From the NCBI RefSeq assembly GCF_028330965.1, contig NZ_JAQMUB010000044.1, forward strand, positions 1 through 64,000: a stretch of DNA of 64,000 bases. The letters run 5' to 3'. Shown piece by piece: positions 1-8,464 of this stretch (position 1 is the first letter of the stretch; every line of letters starts with the position of its first letter). The notes beneath the pieces were generated by a model. The model was given only the letters and a program-made list of their open reading frames with translations, was not told the DNA's origin and made no database searches. Made by a program: the position numbers and the translations under genes. This stretch comes from Oscillatoria sp. CS-180 (lineage in GTDB: Bacteria > Cyanobacteriota > Cyanobacteriia > Phormidesmidales > Phormidesmidaceae).

Positions 1-72
1 CGCGTCGCTATGCAGAATCGCTGCGATTGCGCGGACATGGGAATCCAGTTGCTGACGGTCCTCGGGGGTCAT
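1..72 (-). CDS. Hypothetical protein, N-terminal fragment cut by window edge
   Basis: Reading leftward, an ATG at 70-72 opens a frame that stays open for 24 codons to the window edge (MTPEDRQQLDSHVRAIAAIL then HSDA). The sequence is helical and protein-like, and it resembles the starts of small uncharacterised cyanobacterial proteins that begin MTPED/MTPEE. No function can be assigned from this fragment. The leftward orientation matches the next two genes, but a gap of nearly 400 bases separates them. Confidence 0.5.
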   Translation of the reverse strand, partial: MTPEDRQQLDSHVRAIAAILHSDA

Positions 73-132
73 GACTATCACCGAATAGAAACGATATCTT
101 CTAGGATATTTTTTCTACCATGAGCGGATGAC

Positions 133-377
133 GTGCTCCCCAATCAACTGGCAACAGAAACGCGGCTCGACCTGTGTCAACCTCTATACGTTGAGCCAGG
201 TCGAGCGCGGAATAACGTGGTCAAGCGTGAGTCGCTGCTACGGTAAAGGCGATCGCTCAGCGAGAGGAACGATGCGCTCTGACCAAAGAGCTGATTCTTG
301 CCGGACAGCCAATGTTGCTGGGGCTAACAGAAGATGGGCGCATGGTGGCAATCGCACAACAAAGCGTTAGGGAATAA
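133..377 (+). pseudogene. Possible frameshifted small gene
   Basis: Two adjacent frames each read like protein. From a GTG at 133 one frame runs VLPNQLATETRLDLCQPLYV and on to a stop at 244-246. The frame shifted by one base then continues (AIAQREERCALTKELILAGQ, later GLTEDGRMVAIAQQ) to a TAA at 375-377. Neither frame alone is a convincing gene. Joined, they give a protein of about 80 residues, which suggests a decayed gene or a single sequencing indel. The family is not recognised. Confidence 0.3.
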
Positions 378-464
378 GATGGCCTAATTTGTTCCCTAAC
401 ATTCGGACAAAGTGACGTACATACCCTCGACGAATAGAGGTCCGACTAGCTCAGCTCAAGGGCT

Positions 465-1133
465 TTAGCTATTTGCGCCTGGAGAAACGAGAATCCGTGA
501 ACTATAGAAGGATGGCTCCGTCGTCTCTAACTGGAATCCCCCCAACAGAAGGCTTAACCAGAGTTGGATCAAGGGCCAGCCTAGATTTTGCTGGAGGTCC
601 AACAACGGAATGGGTTGCGGATATTGTTCAAACCACGCTTGAATCTCACTTACCCATTCTTGGACTCGCTCCTCATGGGCGACCGCTAGAGCTGCTGTCT
701 TTCGTGTTTCCAGTTCCACTTGGTCCAGCATCTCTAACAGGTTAGCTTTGGAAACTTCTCCAACAACGGTATCTTGCCCTGGTCGGTGCTTTTTGGAGGT
801 GTTGGTACGTGAACGCCTTTGAGCTGGTGCTGTCAAATCGGACAAATCGACCTGCTGGGTTTGCCGTACTAAGCCTTGAAGCCAATCTCCAGGCAGATTC
901 GGATCTTGAGGGTCGTAAGCATACTCCCAGTCATCGAGCAGCCAGTTCGCTTTAGCTCGATAGATGCGGGCTAAGCATTCGATCGCTTGACTGCCTAACC
1001 GTAGACGCTCTTGAGTCGATAGCTGGGCTGAAGCCACTTCAAACTGCTGCCAAAGTTCGCTTAAATCGGCTTCGGCCGGATCATCTAAGGCCAAATCGAG
1101 AGCTAGTTCTAGTTGCTTGGACTCATCGTTCAT
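465..1133 (-). CDS. Uncharacterised acidic protein
   Basis: A 222-residue soluble protein with no signal peptide or membrane segment. The N-terminal half is acidic and leucine/alanine-rich (ELALDLALDDPAEADLSELW) and probably helical. A basic linker near residues 105-120 (RRSRTNTSKKHRPGQ) joins it to a second helical stretch, followed by a C-terminal part rich in W, Q and L. Its ATG overlaps the stop of the upstream gene at 1130 by four bases (ATGA), so the two are very probably translated together. I recognise no catalytic motif. The mix of acidic helices and a basic linker would suit a nucleic-acid or plasmid-maintenance protein, but that is a guess. Confidence 0.6.
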   Translation of the reverse strand: MNDESKQLELALDLALDDPAEADLSELWQQFEVASAQLSTQERLRLGSQAIECLARIYRAKANWLLDDWEYAYDPQDPNLPGDWLQGLVRQTQQVDLSDLTAPAQRRSRTNTSKKHRPGQDTVVGEVSKANLLEMLDQVELETRKTAALAVAHEERVQEWVSEIQAWFEQYPQPIPLLDLQQNLGWPLIQLWLSLLLGGFQLETTEPSFYSSRILVSPGANS

Positions 1134-1660
1134 TCATCTGCCTCAGCGATCGCAGCGGGTTTCAGGGGACAAGGCACAATCGGACATTCAGTGGGCTCTA
1201 GGCGAATCTCAGGCTCAAATTTAGTGATACCAAACCGTTCCCGCAACGTTTTGAGCACGTCCATCAGATAGCGCTGAATCTGCTGATTCCGCATTCCCGC
1301 ACAGTGGATAGGTTCGACTTCTAACACTCGCTTGCTGCCTTCCCAAACCGAAACCGCAATGGCATGAAGCGGAGCATCCTGTCGTTTCTGTCGATAGAGG
1401 TACAAATACGCAACTGGCTTTATGGCTAGAGGGAAGGTCAGGGTTTCAGGTGCGGTCGCGTCTTTTTGCTGCTGTCGCTCTTGATTGTAGTGACTCCGAC
1501 GAGCGGCGTTATTGTCGCGGCGATTACGGTAGTGCGATCGCTTGCGATGACAGCGGCTCTCGACCCAACAGTTGTCCCCCTGTGGCCCGTGTTGCTCACG
1601 CGCTTCAGCGGTTGAGAGTTGAGTGCAGTCTAGGCACTTGGGGTCGATACGTCGGGGCAT
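1130..1660 (-). CDS. Uncharacterised protein with N-terminal cysteine cluster
   Basis: A 176-residue protein. The N-terminus holds a cysteine/histidine set (PKCLDC near residues 8-12, then C and H residues through DNCWVESRCHRKRSHYRNRR) that could bind zinc, and is followed by a strongly basic, Q-rich segment. Residues from about 75 form a mixed alpha/beta domain (AYLYLYRQKRQDAPLHAIAV). It starts at ATG 1660 and overlaps the following gene by ATGA, forming a two-gene operon. The putative zinc-binding and basic regions suggest DNA or RNA contact. I cannot place it in a named family. Confidence 0.6.
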   Translation of the reverse strand: MPRRIDPKCLDCTQLSTAEAREQHGPQGDNCWVESRCHRKRSHYRNRRDNNAARRSHYNQERQQQKDATAPETLTFPLAIKPVAYLYLYRQKRQDAPLHAIAVSVWEGSKRVLEVEPIHCAGMRNQQIQRYLMDVLKTLRERFGITKFEPEIRLEPTECPIVPCPLKPAAIAEADE

Positions 1661-1900
1661 GGCTCAGGTAAAAGAGAGCGTTGCAATTTTAGTGTAAGTT
1701 TTAGCGTAAATCAACAGTCAATCCACATCAGCATTCCCGACGGCATCGCTATCAGGCAGCTTTCTTACACTACGAATTACACAAATAGAAAAATTGCTTG
1801 CATTGACTCGTTTGAATATTGCTCAAGTGCGATTCTGATTCACCTGTACTATAAATGAAGTGCTGATTGCTCGCTGCTCTGATGGCAAAGGTGTGATGGA
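1661..1900. promoter_or_regulatory. Divergent intergenic region
   Basis: 240 bases separate the leftward two-gene operon from the rightward topoisomerase gene and must hold both promoters. The right half is AT-rich; TACTATAAAT near 1847-1856 is a plausible -10 element for the topoisomerase. No clear operator or terminator was seen. Confidence 0.35.
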
Positions 1901-4129
1901 ATGGCAAATCTATTGCTCATTGAAAGTCCAGGAAAAGTGAAAAAGCTGGGTCAAATCCTGGGTGCTGGCTGGATCATCAAAGCCAGCATGGGGCATGTGC
2001 GAGAACTGGCCAGTGACGGCGTGGATTCTCTGGGGTTTGATTTAGAGGGCAAGACAATCACCTGTCGCTATCAGCCCCGGGATGCTCGCTCCAAGCAGGT
2101 GTTGTCAGACCTCAGACAGGCGGTGAAGAAAGCTGATCGCATCTATATCGCTACTGACCCTGACCGTGAGGGGGAAACGATTGGTTGGCATTTGCAGCAG
2201 GCACTCCGCCTCAAGAATCCTCAGCGCGTCGTCTACAGCGAGATCACGCCCCAGGCAGTGAGGGCCGCGATCGCTCACCCACGCCTTCTTGATCAAAGCC
2301 TGATTGCCGCTGGTCGAGCGCGGGATTGCCTAGACAAACTTGTCGGCTACACCGGCAGCCGTCATGTCGTTTGGCCTTTGAATAATGGCGCAAAATCGAT
2401 GGGGCGAGTCCAGAGCGCGACCTTACATCTGCTCTGCGGGCGTGAACGAGCCATTCAAGCCTTTGTCCCTCAGGACTATTGGAGCGTTTGGATCAGTTAC
2501 GGTGAAGGCTTTAAGGCGTTCTATCGCAGTCGTCTTCAGCCTCAGCGTAAATCGACTAAAGATATTGCTGAAGATAAACGAGCTGAGCCGGAATCAGAAC
2601 GAATCACCTCACAAGCAAGAGCCGATGCGCTGGTGGCGATCGCCCAGGCTCATCCTCATACTGTCGTTCGGATTGAAGGGAAGCAAACGACACAATCGCC
2701 GCTGCCGCCCTTTGTCACCTCAACATTGCAGCAGGCCGCTGGCTCTAAGTTGCATCTGAGTCCAGAGCGTACGATGAAGGTGGCTCAATCACTATACGAA
2801 AAGGGCTACATCACCTACATGCGCACCGATTCGGTCCAGCTCTCGACGTCTTTCTGTGAGTCGGTGTGCCAATACCTTCAGCAGCAGGATCCGACCAACC
2901 TGCCGAAAAAGAGAACTCGGCATCGAGCGGTGAAAGGATCTCAAGAGGCTCACGAAGCCATTCGCCCAACCAATGTGAATCATCCACCTGATGTCCTTCA
3001 GTCAGAACTCGGGGCAGAGGCAGGGCGTCTTTATGAGCTGATCTGGAATCGGGCGGTCGCCTCTCAATGCGCTCCAGCTCGGCTGCGGAAGACACGCATC
3101 GTCACCCAATCTGGCGAAGCCTACTGGGAAGCGCGAGGTCAGGTACTCGAATTTGCCGGATATACCCGCTACTGGAATAACATCAGCGCTGACTCGGTAT
3201 TGCCAGCACTCACACAGGGACAAACGCTGCAACTCAAGCAGGCCCAGGCAGAGCAGAAGCAAACCCAGCCACCGTCGCGCTATAGCGAGCCGAAGCTGGT
3301 CAAGCTGATGGAGCAAAAAGGGATTGGTCGGCCCAGCACCTACGCGCCGACGATTAAAACCCTGAGGCAGCGGGAATATGTACGAGTGGTGAAGGGTAAA
3401 CTGCAACCGACCGCGCTGGGGCTGGAACTGGATGGCGCATTGGAAAAACTTCTGCCGGATCTGATTCAGCCTGAATTCACCGCGCAGATGGAGACGGCAC
3501 TAGATACGATCGCCACCGGCCAGCAAGATTGGCAGGCTTATCTGACGGGTTGGAATGAAAGCTACTTTGCTCCCGCGATCGCTCAAGCCAAATCCCAACT
3601 CTTGTCTCTGCCCACCTCCTCAGAATCACCCGAAAAGGTTTCTCAGAGATCGTCAGCCCCGAAGTCTAAGTCCGCAAAGGGTCAAGTCACTAAGACCAAG
3701 TGCCCCACCTGCGGGAAAGCGATGACCAAAGTGCCGTCTCGTTCCAAAAAGATGAAAGCCAATCACTTCCTGAAATGCTCTGGCACAGGCTGTAGCACCG
3801 TCATGTTCTGGAATGGCAAGGCGAAGCGCTATGAATTGCCTCATACTCAGCGACAAGCATTCAATCCACAGATGTTTGTGGACCAGCCCTGCCCCGTTTG
3901 CGGAGCCATGCTGGAACGCTACGCTTACACCAAAGACGGGCAAGAGAAAGTGATGCTGCGCTGTTCAATCCTGGAGAATCGCCGAGGTAAGTGTAAGGAA
4001 GTGGCATTCTTTCAGAGTCGAGGGGAGTTTTGGTCGCCCAAGTTCGGCACGATGCAATTGCCAACGTCAACGTCAGCCACCTCAGAGGAAACAAGCAAAG
4101 AGCAGAGCACTGCACGAGCGAAACGTTAA
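1901..4129 (+). CDS. topA: Type IA DNA topoisomerase
   Basis: A 742-residue topoisomerase that would relax negatively supercoiled DNA through a covalent 5'-phosphotyrosine. The N-terminus carries the TOPRIM domain, with LLLIESPGKVKKLGQIL and the acidic motif ATDPDREGE near residue 85. The active-site tyrosine is in GYITYMRTDS (Tyr306). PSTYAP near residue 480 is also typical. The C-terminus has two cysteine zinc-ribbon-like segments (CPTCGKAMTK and CPVCGAMLERY). The length is somewhat below many chromosomal cyanobacterial TopA proteins, and the gene stands alone among accessory genes, so it may be a second or plasmid-borne copy. Start ATG 1901 directly precedes the TOPRIM strand. Confidence 0.93.
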   Translation: MANLLLIESPGKVKKLGQILGAGWIIKASMGHVRELASDGVDSLGFDLEGKTITCRYQPRDARSKQVLSDLRQAVKKADRIYIATDPDREGETIGWHLQQALRLKNPQRVVYSEITPQAVRAAIAHPRLLDQSLIAAGRARDCLDKLVGYTGSRHVVWPLNNGAKSMGRVQSATLHLLCGRERAIQAFVPQDYWSVWISYGEGFKAFYRSRLQPQRKSTKDIAEDKRAEPESERITSQARADALVAIAQAHPHTVVRIEGKQTTQSPLPPFVTSTLQQAAGSKLHLSPERTMKVAQSLYEKGYITYMRTDSVQLSTSFCESVCQYLQQQDPTNLPKKRTRHRAVKGSQEAHEAIRPTNVNHPPDVLQSELGAEAGRLYELIWNRAVASQCAPARLRKTRIVTQSGEAYWEARGQVLEFAGYTRYWNNISADSVLPALTQGQTLQLKQAQAEQKQTQPPSRYSEPKLVKLMEQKGIGRPSTYAPTIKTLRQREYVRVVKGKLQPTALGLELDGALEKLLPDLIQPEFTAQMETALDTIATGQQDWQAYLTGWNESYFAPAIAQAKSQLLSLPTSSESPEKVSQRSSAPKSKSAKGQVTKTKCPTCGKAMTKVPSRSKKMKANHFLKCSGTGCSTVMFWNGKAKRYELPHTQRQAFNPQMFVDQPCPVCGAMLERYAYTKDGQEKVMLRCSILENRRGKCKEVAFFQSRGEFWSPKFGTMQLPTSTSATSEETSKEQSTARAKR

Positions 4130-4195
4130 AACGACCAAAAGACAAGCAATTTGTGCAAATCTCGGCTTCTCAGCTCTCTGTTACTGCTGCGCTGC

Positions 4196-4339
4196 TCATC
4201 TCATGGGTCGCAGATAATCCATCTCAGTCGCGAGCGATCGCACGTCTTTTGAAAGCTGACTTACAATTTGCGAGAGTTGGCCCATCGCCATCGCCATCTG
4301 AGCAACGTTCTAGCCGGCATCGGCGATCGCGCCCCTCAT
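4196..4339 (-). pseudogene. Small ORF coupled to Uma2 gene, interrupted by an in-frame TAG
   Basis: The Uma2 stop overlaps an ATG (TAATG, ATG at 4337-4339). That frame encodes nine residues (MRGAIADAG), meets TAG, and then continues open for 37 helical residues (NVAQMAMAMGQLSQIVSQLS, then a short tail) to a TGA at 4196-4198. The coupled start and coding-like sequence on both sides of the TAG suggest a small downstream gene recently inactivated by a nonsense mutation. Family unknown. Confidence 0.3.
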
Positions 4340-4944
4340 TATAGATATTCGGAGAAAATCTGATCGGCTGTCAGCTCTAGCTCTGGAAAAGCAGTCGAGT
4401 CGATTTCGTCTTGCCCGGTAAAGACCTGCTCCGTATAGCGGTGGTCTTTCAATATGAGCACCGTTACCTTCCGAGCAGTGGCATCAACGATCCAGTACTC
4501 AGGAATCCCTCGATGTTCGTACTGCTTCCGCTTGCCAACATAGTCGCGTTGATAATTTTCGTCGCTAGTTCGTTCATAGGGACTGACAAATTCAGCAACT
4601 AACGTTGGATTTGGCATATCGAGCTTGATCGCACTACTCTTTTCGGTTTCCAGGCGTACCAAAAGCTCGGACGTCAGAATCATTAAGTCCGGGTAGCGAT
4701 TTTGTCTAGAGAGCCCAGGCAGGGGTTTGACTTCGATGGTGCTGGCGTGAGTTCGGATCAATTTCCAGCTAACGACTGATCGAAGCAGTTCAGCTAACCA
4801 CAGAGCCAAACGAATATTCAGGTCGCTCTCTGGTGCCACTTCGATAAGTACTCCATTGTCTAGCTCATAGCGCTTATCGGTCCCATCGTCATACTCTAGG
4901 AACTCTTCAAAGGTAAGCTTGGGTTTTGGCTTGGCTTGGGTCAT
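4339..4944 (-). CDS. Uma2 family endonuclease (DUF820)
   Basis: A 201-residue protein of the Uma2/DUF820 family, a PD-(D/E)XK nuclease-fold group greatly expanded in cyanobacteria and often found in many paralogues per genome. Visible family features are the N-terminal KLTFEEFLEYDDGTDKRYEL, the RYPDLMIL segment, the acidic LVAEFVSPYERTSDENYQRD core, and IPEYWIVDATARKVTVLIL near the C-terminus. The physiological substrate of these proteins is unclear. It reads leftward, starts at ATG 4944, and its stop overlaps the start of a broken small ORF. Confidence 0.88.
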   Translation of the reverse strand: MTQAKPKPKLTFEEFLEYDDGTDKRYELDNGVLIEVAPESDLNIRLALWLAELLRSVVSWKLIRTHASTIEVKPLPGLSRQNRYPDLMILTSELLVRLETEKSSAIKLDMPNPTLVAEFVSPYERTSDENYQRDYVGKRKQYEHRGIPEYWIVDATARKVTVLILKDHRYTEQVFTGQDEIDSTAFPELELTADQIFSEYL

Positions 4945-4981
4945 TGTGCTCCCTCCAGCACTGAGATTCGTGCCTCGTCAC

Positions 4982-5116
4982 TTAAAGCTTGATTTGTTCT
5001 GGTAGCAAGCTAGAACGATAGGCAACGACGTAGCGATCGTGCGTCCAAGTGATTCGTTTAATTTGCCTATCGAGCGCCTCTGTCATCAGTGATGATTCCG
5101 CTACAACCTCTATCAT
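4982..5116 (-). CDS. Possible small protein upstream of the Uma2 gene
   Basis: A 44-codon frame (MIEVVAESSLMTEALDRQIK, then RITWTHDRYVVAYRSSLLPE and QIKL) ends 37 bases before the Uma2 start and lies on the same strand. Composition is protein-like and it contains an in-frame CGATCG. It could be a short co-transcribed gene or the tail of a lost one; no family is recognised. The rest of 4945-5371 shows nothing else convincing. Confidence 0.3.
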   Translation of the reverse strand: MIEVVAESSLMTEALDRQIKRITWTHDRYVVAYRSSLLPEQIKL

Positions 5117-5277
5117 CCTACCCAATCAGGAGCTAAGGACAATCGTTAGAGACTTCTCCATCTTAGGGAACGGAATTCCAATCCAGATTAATACTGCGAT
5201 ATCAGGAACAATCGTACGATCCTCACAGACACAACGCAATTCTAGTAACGCAAGAACAACCTATTCGGCTTAGGACT

Positions 5278-5312
5278 GAATGAGTTTTAAGTTCTCAGTT
5301 TTGAGTTTTGAA
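5278..5312. repeat. Degenerate TTCAAAA-type heptamer repeat
   Basis: AGTTTTAAG, CAGTTTTGAG and TTTTGAATGA follow one another, which on the other strand gives repeats of roughly TTCAAAACT. Similar strings lie between other genes in this window (34261-34296, 53780-53806). They resemble the heptamer short tandem repeats known from cyanobacterial intergenic regions. Confidence 0.4.
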
Positions 5313-5371
5313 TGATTGAGTCATCGGCGAATCCAAAGTTCAAAGTTGATACTTAAATACGTTCCCGTTCC

Positions 5372-5608
5372 TTAGGTATCCCAACTAATCACCTCAACCA
5401 AGGGCGCTTGCAGTAAACCGCGTTTCCTCTTCAGCATTGTTTTTTGAATAATCTGGCCTTTTCCAGGCATCGCGAGGAACAAGTCATCGATTGAGTCACA
5501 AACAGTGGACTCCTGATTATTTGCCTCTAGCTGTTCGTGCAAATTCATCGCGCATCTCAGTCGCCCAGTCGTGATCAATCTCGATGCCATTTCCGCAGGA
5601 ATATCCAT
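5372..5608 (-). CDS. Doubtful small ORF
   Basis: From an internal ATG at 5608 a 78-codon frame reads MDIPAEMASRLITTGRLRCA and ends LVEVISWDT. The longer 94-codon version would run into the duplicated promoter element at 5637, so the shorter start is preferred. No family is recognised, and the codon pattern is not strongly coding. Listed because the interval 5117-5636 otherwise holds nothing. Confidence 0.22.
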   Translation of the reverse strand: MDIPAEMASRLITTGRLRCAMNLHEQLEANNQESTVCDSIDDLFLAMPGKGQIIQKTMLKRKRGLLQAPLVEVISWDT

Positions 5609-5636
5609 CAAAACTATCATGACTGTCCAGACCCAG

Positions 5637-5780
5637 ATTACAAAACTGTAATTCAAAGCAGGGTAGCGCTGTAATTTTCTGCCTGCTTAATAGAAACAGT
5701 TCAGGCTTAAACCCCTAACTAATCCGCCTCGGAGATAACCCACCATGAAATTCAACAGAGTTGAAAAAATGAAACTCAAT
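5637..5780 (+). promoter_or_regulatory. Duplicated promoter/operator region, copy A
   Basis: About 144 bases here match 14194-14336 nearly throughout, with one small length difference. The element begins with the palindrome TTACAAAACTGTAA (5638-5651), continues with a second CTGTAA half-site followed by TTTTCTGCCTGCTTAATAG, and runs through the ribosome site CGGAG into the first dozen codons of the downstream gene. TTACA-N4-TGTAA palindromes are typical targets of metal- or stress-responsive OmpR-family regulators such as CusR/CopR. The palindrome is 107 bases before the start codon. Here it would drive the small secreted-protein gene at 5745. Confidence 0.6.
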
Positions 5781-6062
5781 CAAACAGCTAAAGTCCTTTT
5801 GTCCACAGCATTAGTCAGCACTGCTTGCATGGGTTTTATCGCAACTGCGGCTACCAGCGCCCAAGCCCGCGATGTGGAAGAGAGACCGCGTCAGGTTGTG
5901 ATCGCTCAGAGAGTTGAGAGGTCACCGGCCCCACCGGAACTAGCCCCGGAACCAGCCCCACCGGAACCAGCCCCGAGAGCGCCCGTTAGACTGCCTGATA
6001 ACCCTCAAGACAATAGGCCAGAACCTGCCGACGTTTCCCTCGATATTGAGATCCAAATCTAG
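5745..6062 (+). CDS. Small secreted proline-rich protein
   Basis: A 105-residue protein with a clear signal peptide: basic MKFNRVEKMKLNQTAK, hydrophobic VLLSTALVSTACMGFIATAA, then cleavage near SAQARD. The mature part is short, charged and proline-rich, with repeated PEPAPPEPAP, and looks unstructured and periplasmic. A second ATG at 5769 (MKLNQ) is an alternative start; CGGAG before 5745 supports the longer form. The whole promoter and the first codons are duplicated at 14194-14336, upstream of the response regulator. This predicts control by that two-component system and a role in the same envelope or metal response. Function unknown. Confidence 0.6.
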   Translation: MKFNRVEKMKLNQTAKVLLSTALVSTACMGFIATAATSAQARDVEERPRQVVIAQRVERSPAPPELAPEPAPPEPAPRAPVRLPDNPQDNRPEPADVSLDIEIQI

Positions 6063-6502
6063 GCCCGAAATGTCATAAAGGGAGACCGCTGCAGGCATTA
6101 ACTGGAGGGCTCTCCCAAGCTAGGGCGCATCGTCAATCATAGCCCTGTGCAGTTTGGTCAAGTACATCTCAGTGTTTTAAGGGAATAGGGAACGGGGAAT
6201 GCGGTGTGCTTGATTCAAATGCATGCCGCTATAAACCGAAAGCCTGACGGCATCAACATGAACGCGCCCGCTCCGCAAAATTAGCTAGGGGCGATCGGGT
6301 GTCAGCTTCAAGGATTGACGGCTAAACGATGACGGCTACTAGAACAGAACCAATCGTCAGGGGTAGGGCTTCAACAGAGAAAGAAAATTTGCTCAATTTT
6401 TCAACTTCAGAGCGATCGCCCTGAGTAAGCCGTGACCAAACAGTTTTTACGTGAGAATCGTCATTCATAACATCAACTGAAAAAGCTATCTCCGAAAAGA
6501 AG
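6063..6502. other. Intergenic region, no gene seen
   Basis: 440 bases without a convincing frame. GGGAGA at 6080-6085 can pair with TCTCCC at 6111-6116, just after the secreted-protein gene; it could be a weak terminator, but no T-run follows. The rest holds scattered HIP1-like GCGATCG sites and presumably the promoter of the FHA gene near the right end. Confidence 0.35.
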
Positions 6503-7042
6503 ATGCAGAATCACCAACCAATTGCCAATGACAAGAAATCTATGATGTTCTCAAAAGAGAACGATGAGAGTCAGCATCCAACTATTCCGTCCATAATCGG
6601 TAAGCTTAGTTCAAATTCGGTTAGGTCATCTGTAAAAGAGGGTGCTGCTCACCCAACAGCAACTCAGCCCTCAATGTCTCCTCTGGAACTAGCAGAGCCT
6701 ATTTTCCACATCACAATCATCATTCAGCTCAATTGTGAATTCACAATCTATACGGATCTTCCTAACACTAAAGGCTTATTGATTCGTGAGTCTTCCACTT
6801 GGGTGATTGGCCGAGCTCCAGACTGTGCGATCGTGCTTTCCGATCAGATGATTTCTCGGGTTCATGCCATGTTGAGTCACAATGATCAATGTGGTTTTTT
6901 CATTACAGATTTAAGAAGCCAAAACGGCACATTGCTCAATCGTCGGCGTTTGCCTCCTCTACAGCACTATCTGTTAAAGGATAGAGATATTTTGGTACTG
7001 CCTCACAATGCTATCCAAATCAACATTCATTTCCACTCTTGA
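6503..7042 (+). CDS. FHA domain protein
   Basis: A 179-residue protein. The first 70 or so residues are polar and probably flexible. The C-terminal 90 form a forkhead-associated (FHA) domain, a phosphothreonine-peptide binding module. Its hallmarks are visible: WVIGRAPDCAIVLSD (the GR loop), MISRVHAML (the S-R-x-H motif) and DLRSQNGTLLNRRRL (the N-G-T motif). No membrane segment or second catalytic domain is present, so it should act as a cytoplasmic phospho-reader downstream of a Ser/Thr kinase. It stands alone with long flanking gaps; the partner kinase is not in this window. Confidence 0.82.
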   Translation: MQNHQPIANDKKSMMFSKENDESQHPTIPSIIGKLSSNSVRSSVKEGAAHPTATQPSMSPLELAEPIFHITIIIQLNCEFTIYTDLPNTKGLLIRESSTWVIGRAPDCAIVLSDQMISRVHAMLSHNDQCGFFITDLRSQNGTLLNRRRLPPLQHYLLKDRDILVLPHNAIQINIHFHS

Positions 7043-7358
7043 TTTCTCTTTAGTGTCTGAAAACTGATTTCCAGATAATTTTGGCGACGCTACTTGGCTT
7101 GAAGCCGTGACCTACGCTAATAGAATAGTCGGCGTTGGCAACAAACTTGGCTATACCAAATTTTTAGACGTTTTTATCGGCGCTAATGCTGAGTTATCTG
7201 GTTTTCTAATCTGATTTTGAACAATTTTGTGCTGGCCAGAAAAGCCGTTCAGTAATCTTTTTTAGCGGTGAAACTGGCCAAAAATTTAGCTGGAAATCAT
7301 GCCTAAAACACAAGCTTATTTGCGCTATTTAGCGTTCTCTTTGACTGGAGCTATATCC
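7043..7358. other. Intergenic region with an orphan coding-like frame
   Basis: Between the FHA and YHYH genes, the frame 7068-7214 is open for 48 codons and reads FPDNFGDATWLEAVTYANRI, then VGVGNKLGYTKFLDVFIG. It has no ATG or good ribosome site. It may be a gene remnant or chance. The right end must contain the promoter for the YHYH gene and the efflux genes behind it; no TTACA-N4-TGTAA box was seen here. Confidence 0.3.
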
Positions 7359-8432
7359 ATGAAAAAAGTAGGACTAATCATTCTTGCATTGGGCGTTGCG
7401 ATCGCGGTGCTGGCATTCGGATTACATCGTCCGATGGCCCAGCAGGGTCACGAAAGCGTGACTCAAGATGTTGCCCCAAGCAGACCCGAAGGCGGTTCAC
7501 CCAGAGACCGGCCGGGTAGCGATCGGCCAGAAGGTGACCTAGGGGAACCCATTGCATCCACCGAGGCCGACACCTCTGGCGTCCTATGCGATGCCAGTAC
7601 CAACGTGCTGAACGAGCAATTGGGTCTGCCAAGTGAGGCACAGTGGTCTTGTGCTGATGGGCAGCGGCAGCTGGTTGCAAACGGGGTCCCGAATCATCAA
7701 ACGGGTGAACAGTTCGTGGGGGAGCGTAATCCCATTACGACCCATGAGGTCGATGTTGCGATGCCGCTGAATCCGGTTGCGCGTACGGGCGCTGGTCAGC
7801 GGATTATAGTACCGGCCTATGGGCTGAACGGGGTGAACTTTAACCCTGGGACGGGTGGGCGGTGTGCCTCCGGTATCACTAATGTGTCTGAGTGCAGTTT
7901 GAGGCCTGGCAGCACTGGGGAGTGGACGATGGAAGCGCTAGGCCAATCGACCTTTGACTTTGGTGAAGATGCTAATCACGCCCATGTGCAGCGGGGTGGT
8001 GTCTATCACTATCACGGTATTCCCGAAGGTATGCTGTCAGAACAGAATTTGGCAGGCGAATCGATGCAGCTCATTGCTTGGGCGGCAGATGGGTTTCCGC
8101 TCTATGCGCGGTATGGCTACAGCGCTCCCGAATCTAGCACCAGTGTCTTGCAGGCGATGGAACCTAGCTATCAATTGAAAGCCTCGCCAGATCCGGATCG
8201 GCCCAGTGTCGACCTCATACCCATGGGTACGTTTTCCCAAGACTATGAATATGTTGAAGGTTCTGGTGACCTTGACGAATGTAATGGCCGTTTTGCAGTG
8301 ACGCCGGAATTCCCGCAAGGCATCTATCACTACTACGCGACCGACGCTTACCCCTTCGTGCAGCGCTGCGTGAAGGGAACGCCCGAGCCATCAGCACGGC
8401 GCGGACCCCCAGAGGGTGGTGAGCCTTTCTAA
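7359..8432 (+). CDS. Secreted YHYH-domain protein
   Basis: Start ATG 7359 is chosen over the ATG at 7299 because GGAG lies at the right distance and it opens a textbook signal peptide (MKKVGLIILALGVAIAVLAF, cleavage near PMAQQ). The mature protein has a low-complexity P/G/R/D-rich stretch, then a YHYH domain with the diagnostic GGVYHYHGIPEGML, the following aromatic segment AWAADGFPLYARYGY, and a late IYHYYATDAYPFVQRC. YHYH proteins are extracytoplasmic and histidine-rich; their biochemical role is undefined, and metal binding is plausible. It is followed by an efflux-adaptor gene after 32 bases and is probably in the same operon. The C-terminal RRGPPEGGEPF tail is short and disordered. Confidence 0.85.
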   Translation: MKKVGLIILALGVAIAVLAFGLHRPMAQQGHESVTQDVAPSRPEGGSPRDRPGSDRPEGDLGEPIASTEADTSGVLCDASTNVLNEQLGLPSEAQWSCADGQRQLVANGVPNHQTGEQFVGERNPITTHEVDVAMPLNPVARTGAGQRIIVPAYGLNGVNFNPGTGGRCASGITNVSECSLRPGSTGEWTMEALGQSTFDFGEDANHAHVQRGGVYHYHGIPEGMLSEQNLAGESMQLIAWAADGFPLYARYGYSAPESSTSVLQAMEPSYQLKASPDPDRPSVDLIPMGTFSQDYEYVEGSGDLDECNGRFAVTPEFPQGIYHYYATDAYPFVQRCVKGTPEPSARRGPPEGGEPF

Positions 8433-8464
8433 CAAAACTCATACTCCATTAAAGGAGGTGCTCT

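Noticed and set aside
128-370. 80-codon plus-strand frame
   Set aside because: Composition rich in S, R, C and W in a non-coding pattern; the two neighbouring frames give more protein-like sequence.
5049-5273. 74-codon plus-strand frame
   Set aside because: No ribosome site and low-complexity S/T/I composition; opposite strand holds a more plausible short frame.
7068-7214. Orphan 48-codon frame that looks protein-like
   Set aside because: No start codon or ribosome site and no recognised family; kept only as a note in the intergenic entry.
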